A DNA stretch of 22,776 nt from a virus. Made by a program: the position numbers and the translations under genes. Location of the stretch: positions 1 to 22,776 of the IMG/VR virus record IMGVR_UViG_3300031625_000537. One strand, 5' to 3'. The notes beneath the pieces were generated by a model, which was given only the letters and a program-made list of their open reading frames with translations, did not search any database and was not told where the DNA came from. Below are positions 14,526 to 20,146 of the stretch, piece by piece. Position 1 is the first letter of the stretch. The number at the start of each line of letters is the position of its first letter.

Positions 14526-15028
14526 TTACCAGTGCTCCCAAAACCACCATCGCGATCGGTTTTTTGTGGAGGTTTAGTAGATGTTTCATCAATATCATAA
14601 TGAATCATTTCGACAAGTTCGCCCTGAGCGATCCTATCACCATTATTTATAATGATTGTTTGAACTTCTGATAAATTTACGCAAGCAATAAATAATGGTT
14701 CCACATAATCATAATCAATTACTCCTTCACAATTAATTAAGCTCAAACCTTGTTTAATTGCTGTTCCAGATCTTGGGTGTATCCTTACTGAATGGTTCGG
14801 CGGAATATCTAAGATCATTCCGGTTGGAATTAATACCCTTTGAAATGGATGTATTGTGATGGAAGAATCTTTTCTGTCAATAAACTTCTTCCTATCATCG
14901 TTCCAAACTTTATATCCTAATTCAGGTTTATAATATGCATGTATATCAAAACATGCGGATCCTATTGTAGAAAAGCTTGGAAGGGTAACATCATCATATA
15001 TTTTATGTATTTTCAACTTTAACATCAT
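14522..15028 (-). CDS. dut: dUTPase (trimeric, Dut family)
   Basis: This deoxyuridine triphosphatase hydrolyses dUTP to dUMP and pyrophosphate, keeping uracil out of DNA and supplying dUMP for thymidylate synthesis. All five motifs are present: I, GSACFDIHAY; II, PRSGTAIKQG; III, GVIDYDYVEP with the catalytic Asp; IV, NNGDRIAQGELVEM; V, DRDGGFGSTGK. An insertion after motif I (KVWNDDRKKFIDRKD) lengthens it relative to the ~150-residue bacterial enzyme. A longer reading exists from a TTG at 15044-15046, but ATG codons at 15026-15028 and 15023-15025 start in front of the conserved strand MLKLKIHKI, so I use the first ATG. Its start lies inside the end of regA. Overlap with both neighbours indicates one operon. 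Secure. Confidence 0.95.
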   Translation of the reverse strand: MMLKLKIHKIYDDVTLPSFSTIGSACFDIHAYYKPELGYKVWNDDRKKFIDRKDSSITIHPFQRVLIPTGMILDIPPNHSVRIHPRSGTAIKQGLSLINCEGVIDYDYVEPLFIACVNLSEVQTIIINNGDRIAQGELVEMIHYDIDETSTKPPQKTDRDGGFGSTGK

Positions 15029-15428
15029 CGTTTTTTTTATTTCCAATATTATATTTGGCTACTAAGTTCCATTCATCTTTTTCTTTAAAAGATATAATTT
15101 TTAACTGATTAATTGGAACTATATTATCTTTAACCTTGTCATTATCAACAATTTGTGCTAAATCCCATTCTGATAATAAATTAACTATTGTATTACGTCT
15201 CGCTGCATCATTATCAGAAAAATTAGATGGTTTTCCATCTAACATAAACAACTCTTTAAAATGAACAATATAATATCGACTTTGCTTATGTAAAATATGA
15301 CAACTCTGATATAACGTCTTATCTTTCTTAGACGCTACACCAATCCTTGTTAAAGTCTCTTTTACTTTTAAAAAATCATCGGGTTGTTTTAATTTGATTT
15401 CAACGAGTGCTTCGACCTCTATACTCAT
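15003..15428 (-). CDS. regA: RegA translational repressor
   Basis: This is an RNA-binding protein that represses translation of T4 early mRNAs by occupying the initiation region, including its own. It is strikingly conserved: KETLTRIGVASKKDKTLYQS and CHILHKQSRYYIVHFKELFM (quoted as separate stretches) track T4 RegA closely. The C-terminal IISFKEKDEWNLVAKYNIGN also matches. The protein is slightly longer than T4 RegA (122). An AAGGAG ribosome-binding site lies one base before the first ATG (15429-15431) and four before the second; I choose the second. It overlaps gp62 by about 29 bases and the downstream dUTPase. The gene order 45-44-62-regA is the T4 order. Identification is secure; target mRNAs in this phage are inferred. 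Confidence 0.96.
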   Translation of the reverse strand: MSIEVEALVEIKLKQPDDFLKVKETLTRIGVASKKDKTLYQSCHILHKQSRYYIVHFKELFMLDGKPSNFSDNDAARRNTIVNLLSEWDLAQIVDNDKVKDNIVPINQLKIISFKEKDEWNLVAKYNIGNKKNDDVKVENT

Positions 15429-15819
15429 CATGCTCCTTCAATCCACCTGTAAATAATTTTTGCTTGAGCGTACTTAAATCTTCATCTGTGAATATATCAA
15501 TGACCTCTCTTGCTTTTTGAAAGGAATATCCATAATATTCAACGATAAGATCTATAGCTTCGTACTTCTCAGCCTTTAACCATCGACCAAATCTGTTCTT
15601 GGGTCTGATGATATTTAGCAAATAATGGTATTGAAGTTTATTATCTAGAAATGGGCGTATGTTCATTTCATTAGCATAAAGGGCCGTATCGGAGGTAAAA
15701 CTTAATGTTCTATTAATTAAAAATGGCTTGTATTCACGTTCGAATTGTCCATCAGGATCATCTTTCAGTAAATCCTTCTTCTTATAGTTTATATCTTTTA
15801 CAAAATCAAATGGATTCAT
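15400..15819 (-). CDS. 62: clamp loader small subunit, T4 gp62-like
   Basis: This is the small subunit of the clamp loader, which with gp44 opens and places the gp45 ring on DNA. It has 139 residues from the ATG MNPFDFVKDI, shorter than T4 gp62 (187). The identification rests on position between gp44 and RegA and on the N-terminal PFDFVKDINYKKKDLL motif, which resembles T4 gp62. A longer reading from a TTG at 15823-15825 adds two residues, but the ATG at 15817-15819 overlaps the gp44 TGA in an ATGA, as is typical of coupled 44-62 translation, and is preferred. No ATPase motif, as expected for this subunit. Predicted mostly helical. Confident from context plus sequence. Confidence 0.92.
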   Translation of the reverse strand: MNPFDFVKDINYKKKDLLKDDPDGQFEREYKPFLINRTLSFTSDTALYANEMNIRPFLDNKLQYHYLLNIIRPKNRFGRWLKAEKYEAIDLIVEYYGYSFQKAREVIDIFTDEDLSTLKQKLFTGGLKEHDEYRGRSTR

Positions 15820-16754
15820 TGCCAATTCCCTTCAACCATTATCTCAATCAAACATGCTGTTAAATTAATTTGTTGGTCGGCGGCAAATGCAGATTTATAT
15901 TGATAATCTGCTAACAATAAAATAATTGGTGGTAACGTATTAGATGTTAAATGTTCATGTAAATTATCGTATAACTGTCTATATATATTCCTTGGATCTG
16001 TATGACTTGAATCATTTACCCATTTTCGAACATTGGTAAAATTCTTTTCTTTTAATGCATTAATAAGAGCAAGGAAGTTAGTATCACCCAATTGACTGAG
16101 AACCCCACTATCAATGCCTCCTGTACTACTGTATCGCTGTAATTCATTTAATGTCCTCCTAAAATCTGGATAATACCTCATTATCAATTCAACAAGAACC
16201 TTCTCATTATAATTGACATTGCTTTCATCAAGAATTTCTTTTGCCCTATCTAACATTTGAGATGCTATTTTAGGGGCATCCTTTTTATCTATTTTAAACT
16301 CAATAACTGAGGTCCGAGAATGAATAGGATCAATAATCCTATGTATATAATTGCAGGTAAAAATGAAACTACAATTCTCCGAGAATCTTTCAATAAACCC
16401 CCTTAATGCAGGTTGGGTTGATTGGGGATTTAAATAATCCGCCTCATCAATAATTACAACTTTTCTACCACCTAATAACGAAACACTACTACAATAATTT
16501 TCTAATTTAACTCTCAATAAATCTATCCCTGATTCTTGTGAGCCATTCACAACAAGATAATCTAAACCGATTTCTTTACACATTGCTTTAGCAATTGTTG
16601 TCTTCCCTACACCTGGTCCTCCACTCAATAATAGATTAGGAATATTGCCTTTATCTACAAATGCTTGAAATGGTTCTTTCAAATGACTAGGGAGAATACA
16701 GTCTGATACCCTTTGAGGTCTATACGCCTCAACCCATAATATATTATCTGACAT
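15816..16754 (-). CDS. 44: clamp loader large subunit, T4 gp44-like AAA+ ATPase
   Basis: This is the ATPase subunit of the sliding clamp loader, four copies of which form the ring with one gp62. At 312 residues it is close to T4 gp44 (319). Motifs in order are WVEAYRPQRVSDCI at the start, Walker A GGPGVGKT (residues 45-52), Walker B VVIIDEAD (DEAD 103-106), sensor 1 FIFTCNY, and the arginine finger SRTS (R147) in the SRC-type position. A C-terminal helical collar domain follows (residues 230-312). The TAAGGATT ribosome-binding site overlaps the gp45 stop; the 3' end overlaps gp62. It is a core replisome gene, probably RegA-regulated as in T4. Secure. Confidence 0.97.
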   Translation of the reverse strand: MSDNILWVEAYRPQRVSDCILPSHLKEPFQAFVDKGNIPNLLLSGGPGVGKTTIAKAMCKEIGLDYLVVNGSQESGIDLLRVKLENYCSSVSLLGGRKVVIIDEADYLNPQSTQPALRGFIERFSENCSFIFTCNYIHRIIDPIHSRTSVIEFKIDKKDAPKIASQMLDRAKEILDESNVNYNEKVLVELIMRYYPDFRRTLNELQRYSSTGGIDSGVLSQLGDTNFLALINALKEKNFTNVRKWVNDSSHTDPRNIYRQLYDNLHEHLTSNTLPPIILLLADYQYKSAFAADQQINLTACLIEIMVEGNWQ

Positions 16755-16759
16755 AATCC

Positions 16760-17446
16760 TTATGTTGTTTGTTCAGTTGCAATCCAATACTCTAATTCTT
16801 TATCTGTATTTTTAAAATGTCCGAGACCTTTATTTGATATTCTCACATCATAAGTGCCTCTCATAAGTTTAAGGTTCTCTATCTTAAAAATCATTTTAAA
16901 GTTAGAATTAGAATTTCCTAAATCAACCGCGAAACTATCAACGGATGTTTTGGAATCGATTGCTTGCATTTTGAGTTTGCCGTCGCTCGCTATAACAGCA
17001 ATCTCGGGGAGACTCATAACTGATGCTGCTCTCATAATAGCAATAAAATACTTCTCTTCAAGCTTGAATGAAGCATCTTCGGAAGGTAACTCAATATCTT
17101 TTTCAAGAATCTTTTTTTCGTTTTCAAACAAAGACATATTTGCAAATTGATATTCAGCAATTGAATCACCAGCTGTATAATTATTTGCATCAACACTTGA
17201 TTGAATCTTTACAGATTTTTCACTAAATTCAAATTGTGGTTCTGTAAACAAAGAAAGAACGCCCAAGAATTTATTGAGATCATAGATCGCAAAATCTTGT
17301 GCGAAGCTCTGACTAAGTTTCGCTTTCGCCAACACATTTGTTTGTTCACTAACTGTCTTAATAACATCGCCGGTATTAATAACCAAACTTTGATTAATCT
17401 CGGCAAAGTTCTTTAATGTCTCAACAGTCTCATTATGTATAATCAT
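16760..17446 (-). CDS. 45: sliding clamp, T4 gp45-like
   Basis: This is the trimeric processivity clamp that tethers gp43 to DNA and, in T4, also activates late transcription together with gp33 and gp55. The length is 228 residues, the same as T4 gp45. The N-terminus IIHNETVETLKNFAEINQSL and the internal YDLNKFLGVLSLF and FIAIMRAASVMSLPEIAVI (quoted in part) are in gp45-like positions. The initiation region is A/T-rich with no clear Shine-Dalgarno sequence (AAAAAATATGATTA), six bases after the glycosyltransferase stop. This resembles sites regulated by RegA in T4, so repression by the RegA encoded downstream is a reasonable inference. If gp45 acts in late transcription here too, the GATAAATA elements would be its targets. 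Confidence 0.95.
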   Translation of the reverse strand: MIIHNETVETLKNFAEINQSLVINTGDVIKTVSEQTNVLAKAKLSQSFAQDFAIYDLNKFLGVLSLFTEPQFEFSEKSVKIQSSVDANNYTAGDSIAEYQFANMSLFENEKKILEKDIELPSEDASFKLEEKYFIAIMRAASVMSLPEIAVIASDGKLKMQAIDSKTSVDSFAVDLGNSNSNFKMIFKIENLKLMRGTYDVRISNKGLGHFKNTDKELEYWIATEQTT

Positions 17447-17451
17447 ATTTT

Positions 17452-18447
17452 TTATAAATGGTTAGGGCTTTTGGTATAACCGGGCTTCCCGGGCTTTTTC
17501 TCTTTGCGTTTACTGGCAGCGAGTTTTCTACGTTCCTTTCTATTCTTGCCTTGAGAAGATAACTTCTTTTTTCTATCTTCTAAGAAAGGTCTATTCTCGG
17601 TATCATATCCATGTGCCGCATATTCTAATGCACCCATATCTGGCAAGTTACCAGAAAACACATATGTTCCAACATGCGATAATTTCATCCATGGACATAA
17701 CCAAGTTTTAATGCCAATCTTTTGTGCTAATTGGCAAAACATATAATCTTCAGATAGATAACGATCTGAGTTTTCAGATTTACCTTCACCCATCCATTGA
17801 TCATTATCAATAATTGTATCAAAAAATGCATGAATATATCTGGAACCATCGAAATGTTCTGAGCGATTATGATCGGGTTTATATCGAAACTTAGGATATT
17901 CTTTTGCAAATTTTTCTAATACCTCACGTTGTATCATCATAAACCCAGTTCCAATTTCCAAAGCTTGTACGGGTTCTGATAAAGAAATTGTTTGTTCTCC
18001 CCCTACTGGATTAAAAACAAAATCCCCAGTGTATCTCTCTAACAACATCGGGTCATCATCACCCAATCCTTTATCTACTGCATTACGAACCTTCTCCCAA
18101 GCAATACATTTCTTAGGATATATTCCACCAATAATTGGATGTTCGTCATCACATAATGCTGCTAATGTAAGAACATATTGAGGATCGAAATTAATATCAG
18201 CATCGATGAACATGAGATGTGTATAATCAGATCTCAAGAACTCATCTGTACAATAATTTCGTGCTCTTGTAATTAGGGATTCGTTAAAAAGATAAAAGAA
18301 TTTTAAATCTATTTGATATTTGGTGGCGGTCGTTGCTAAGTCACAACAAGCTTTCGTATACATTCCACTACACATACCGCCATACATTGGTGTAGCAACA
18401 AATATACGTTTCTTTCTTAAATCTGCTATGGGTACTTCAATCTGCAT
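17452..18447 (-). CDS. phage glycosyltransferase (GT-A fold, family 2-like)
   Basis: This 331-residue predicted nucleotide-sugar glycosyltransferase has an N-terminal RIFVATPMYGGM strand and loop, a DxD metal/nucleotide-sugar motif in HLMFIDADINF (D82, D84), and GIYPKK. LEIGTGFMMIQREVLEKF is in the acceptor side, and LSEDYMFCQLAQKIG in the usual catalytic-acidic position of GT-A enzymes. The C-terminal 35 residues are extremely Lys/Arg-rich and probably disordered or nucleic-acid binding. A strong ribosome-binding site (AAAGGAGTGA) precedes the ATG. It stands between the cold-shock gene and gp45, unusual company for a glycosyltransferase. Substrates could be modified DNA bases, host surface sugars or virion proteins; the sequence does not tell. 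The fold is fairly confident, the acceptor unknown. Confidence 0.85.
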   Translation of the reverse strand: MQIEVPIADLRKKRIFVATPMYGGMCSGMYTKACCDLATTATKYQIDLKFFYLFNESLITRARNYCTDEFLRSDYTHLMFIDADINFDPQYVLTLAALCDDEHPIIGGIYPKKCIAWEKVRNAVDKGLGDDDPMLLERYTGDFVFNPVGGEQTISLSEPVQALEIGTGFMMIQREVLEKFAKEYPKFRYKPDHNRSEHFDGSRYIHAFFDTIIDNDQWMGEGKSENSDRYLSEDYMFCQLAQKIGIKTWLCPWMKLSHVGTYVFSGNLPDMGALEYAAHGYDTENRPFLEDRKKKLSSQGKNRKERRKLAASKRKEKKPGKPGYTKSPNHL

Positions 18448-18525
18448 TCACTCCTTTCATAATGATAAAAACAGAAAAATACTTAATAAAACTCTATCTT
18501 AAATTACTAATATATAGGGGGATGA

Positions 18526-18720
18526 TTAGAGCAGCCTAATATTTTTAGCTGAGAGGCCTTTTTCCGCATTAACTATATCAAATTCTACTTTATCGTTTTC
18601 ATTAATATAAACACCATTGAGTTCATTTGAATGAACGAAAACATCTTTACTTTCATCGTCTTGATTGATGAAGCCAAAACCCTTACTAGGGTTAAACCAT
18701 TTTACTGTACCTGTTGCCAT
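18526..18720 (-). CDS. csp: cold-shock-domain protein (CspA family)
   Basis: This 64-residue single cold-shock domain binds single-stranded RNA or DNA and melts mRNA secondary structure. The signature is complete: GTVKWFNPSKGFGFI with RNP1 (KGFGFI, residues 14-19) and RNP2 DVFVHSNEL (residues 27-35), followed by KVEFDIVNAEKGLSAKNI, typical of bacterial Csp. It is transcribed from a consensus sigma70 promoter and is the first gene of the replication block, so it should be made early and abundantly. A weak AAGTAAG precedes the ATG. It may act as an RNA chaperone for phage or host transcripts during takeover, or protect single-stranded DNA; both are inference. Probably acquired from a bacterium, as the sequence is close to bacterial Csp. 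Confidence 0.95.
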   Translation of the reverse strand: MATGTVKWFNPSKGFGFINQDDESKDVFVHSNELNGVYINENDKVEFDIVNAEKGLSAKNIRLL

Positions 18721-18770
18721 CTTACTTCTTACTTTCTTATTTTTAAATTTAAATGAATTGAAATTATTTT

Positions 18771-18809
18771 ACGTTATCATTTATTTATCTATATTATAAA
18801 TGATAACGT
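18771..18809. repeat. 14-bp perfect inverted repeat across the csp promoter
   Basis: ACGTTATCATTTAT (18771-18784) and ATAAATGATAACGT (18796-18809) are exact complements around an 11-base loop. The right arm overlaps the promoter spacer and -10 region, and the left arm covers the early transcript. It could be a repressor operator. A second ATAAATG follows the right arm at 18811-18817. There is no terminator-like T run on the minus strand. Confidence 0.85.
18782..18789 (-). promoter_or_regulatory. candidate late element GATAAATA inside the csp operator
   Basis: The minus strand reads ATAGATAAATAAATG just downstream of TATAAT and spanning the inverted-repeat loop. It is seven of eight to the T4 late element. 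The same octamer sits in the loop of the inverted repeat at 13739-13772. AT-rich DNA makes chance matches easy. Confidence 0.35.
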
Positions 18810-18821
18810 TATAAATGTCAA
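18793..18821 (-). promoter_or_regulatory. consensus sigma70 promoter of csp and the replication block
   Basis: TTGACA (18816-18821) and TATAAT (18793-18798) on the minus strand are both perfect matches, separated by 17 bases. The start point would be near 18786, giving a leader of about 65 bases to the csp ATG. It is strong, and is expected to be recognised by the host holoenzyme early in infection. Confidence 0.9.
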
Positions 18822-18833
18822 GGATTATTTTGT

Positions 18834-20009
18834 TTATTTTTCTTCAGAAATTTTCACGCCGGCGTACAAATCATCTTCGTCTAATTCAGGTGTAGCTGAA
18901 GGGTCTACTTTCGTCCAAAGATCCATAAATCCTTTTTTAGTATCTTCATCAAAACGATTGATCGAATATTCGATCGCTTTAGACTTGTCCTTGAAAACCA
19001 TATATGAATTAACAATATTAACTAAACGGCGTGTTGAGATAATTTCATCAATTCCTCCATCATCAAATGTTCGACGAATCACATCTGTCCATTGAACCAA
19101 ATGTTCAACAAACTCAGGATCTTCAACTTGATAGTTTCCAAGAACCTTAGTAATGATCTTTTTCTCTGTTAAAGCATTTGGGTAATCATGTTCGAATGTA
19201 ATTGGAAAACGATCAAGGAAAGCCTCATTGAGAATGTTAGTTCCGATGAATCGTCCATCATCAGATCCTTTACCTTTGGTATTCGCAGTTGCGATAATGT
19301 TGAATCCAGGAACTGGTTTAACCAGACGATTAATTTTTTTCAAGAAGATATTTCCACCCTCAAGAACTGGCTGTAAACACATGATCTTATTTGATGCGAG
19401 GTCAACCTCATCAAGAAGAAGGACTGCGCCTCTTTCCATTGCAACAATTATTGGTCCGTCCTCCCAAATTGTTTCTCCATTTTTGAGAGTATAGTGACCG
19501 AGTAAATCATCTTCGTCGGTCTCAATTGTAATATTAACACGAATTAATTCCCGTTTTGTTTTTGCTGCCGCCTCGAAAACTTCTTTAGTCTTGCCCATTC
19601 CAGAAAGGCCTGTAATGAATGTTGGAATGAACATTCCTGAATTCATGATTTTAACTAGTTCAGCAAAATACCCCGCCTTAACATAATTAGGATCAGGTGA
19701 AGGTATAAATGAAACTGCTTCATCAACCTTTTTGATTGCGGTCTCATGTTGGACTACGCGGGCATCTTCAACAATTTTTGGTTTGCGATAACGATCGCCC
19801 CATTTCGCTTGTGGCATAATTTGTAATGCTTGTCCATAATTGGCAATCGAAAATTGATTTCGGCCAACTCTAAGTTTACTTAAAAAATTCTGATTTGGTT
19901 CTTTAAGTCCAGCATCGCCGGCGATTTTATTTACCTCGGCTCTATCAAGTACTTTTGAATCTCCAAATGCTTGCTTCCAGGCTTCTACTAATTGGTCTCG
20001 GTGGTTCAT
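18834..20009 (-). CDS. cobS: CobS/MoxR-like AAA+ ATPase
   Basis: This AAA+ ATPase is related to CobS, the cobaltochelatase ATPase, and to MoxR chaperones that act with VWA proteins. In the longest-reading numbering, Walker A is GLSGMGKT (residues 144-151), Walker B is LLLDEVD (207-213), sensor 1 is IATANT, and LDRF (275-278) carries the arginine finger. The N-terminal ~120 residues are a helical domain with SKLRVGRNQFSIANYG. A start at 20039 is possible but lies only eight bases after the TATAAT box without a ribosome-binding site. The ATG at 20007-20009 follows AGAGAGAGA and is preferred, giving 391 residues. It works most likely with the VWA protein encoded upstream. CobS-like genes are common in marine T4-like phages; the biochemical role there is unproven. 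Confidence 0.9.
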   Translation of the reverse strand: MNHRDQLVEAWKQAFGDSKVLDRAEVNKIAGDAGLKEPNQNFLSKLRVGRNQFSIANYGQALQIMPQAKWGDRYRKPKIVEDARVVQHETAIKKVDEAVSFIPSPDPNYVKAGYFAELVKIMNSGMFIPTFITGLSGMGKTKEVFEAAAKTKRELIRVNITIETDEDDLLGHYTLKNGETIWEDGPIIVAMERGAVLLLDEVDLASNKIMCLQPVLEGGNIFLKKINRLVKPVPGFNIIATANTKGKGSDDGRFIGTNILNEAFLDRFPITFEHDYPNALTEKKIITKVLGNYQVEDPEFVEHLVQWTDVIRRTFDDGGIDEIISTRRLVNIVNSYMVFKDKSKAIEYSINRFDEDTKKGFMDLWTKVDPSATPELDEDDLYAGVKISEEK

Positions 20010-20047
20010 AATATTATCTCTCTCTAGTTTATTATTCATTATGTTAT

Positions 20048-20076
20048 ATTATACGCTATTTTAGCAAAAATAGCAA
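20048..20076 (-). promoter_or_regulatory. sigma70-type promoter of cobS
   Basis: TTGCTA (20071-20076) and TATAAT (20048-20053) on the minus strand are 17 bases apart. The -35 matches four of six, the -10 is perfect. The spacer and -35 carry the palindrome GCTATTTT-N4-AAAATAGC (20055-20074), which could be an operator. Confidence 0.8.
20055..20074. repeat. 8-bp perfect inverted repeat in the cobS promoter spacer
   Basis: GCTATTTT (20055-20062) and AAAATAGC (20067-20074) with a four-base loop cover the spacer and most of the -35. No downstream T run, so a terminator is unlikely; a repressor binding site is plausible. Confidence 0.6.
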
Positions 20077-20087
20077 CTGTTTTGTTT

Positions 20088-20097
20088 ATCAATGATT
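20088..20097 (-). promoter_or_regulatory. shared upstream promoter element (cobS copy)
   Basis: AATCATTGAT on the minus strand ends 11 bases before the -35. The identical decamer ends 11 bases before the -35 of the VWA gene at 22733-22742. The flanking TGRAATCATTGAT also matches. This is a candidate activator or UP-type site. Confidence 0.6.
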
Positions 20098-20125
20098 TCA
20101 ATGAGCTTCCTATAACTCGTTGAAA
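20096..20125. repeat. imperfect 10-bp inverted repeat between the VWA and cobS genes
   Basis: TTTCAATGAG (20096-20105) and CTCGTTGAAA (20116-20125) pair at nine of ten positions around a 10-base loop. On the minus strand no T run follows. It overlaps the shared upstream element. It may be a weak terminator or a binding site. Confidence 0.45.
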
Positions 20126-20146
20126 TTGTTGTGAAACAAAAGTGCA

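Noticed and set aside
14644-14651. Exact T4 late element TATAAATA on the minus strand inside the dUTPase gene
   Set aside because: It is embedded in coding sequence about 120 bases before the nearest start. A promoter for the 80-residue gene and hsp20 is possible but one exact octamer is expected by chance at this AT content.
14522-15046. TTG starts for dUTPase (15046) and gp62 (15825), and the first GTG for the M15 peptidase (13727)
   Set aside because: Nearby ATG or GTG codons have better ribosome-binding-site spacing or ATGA overlaps and begin at the conserved domain edge.
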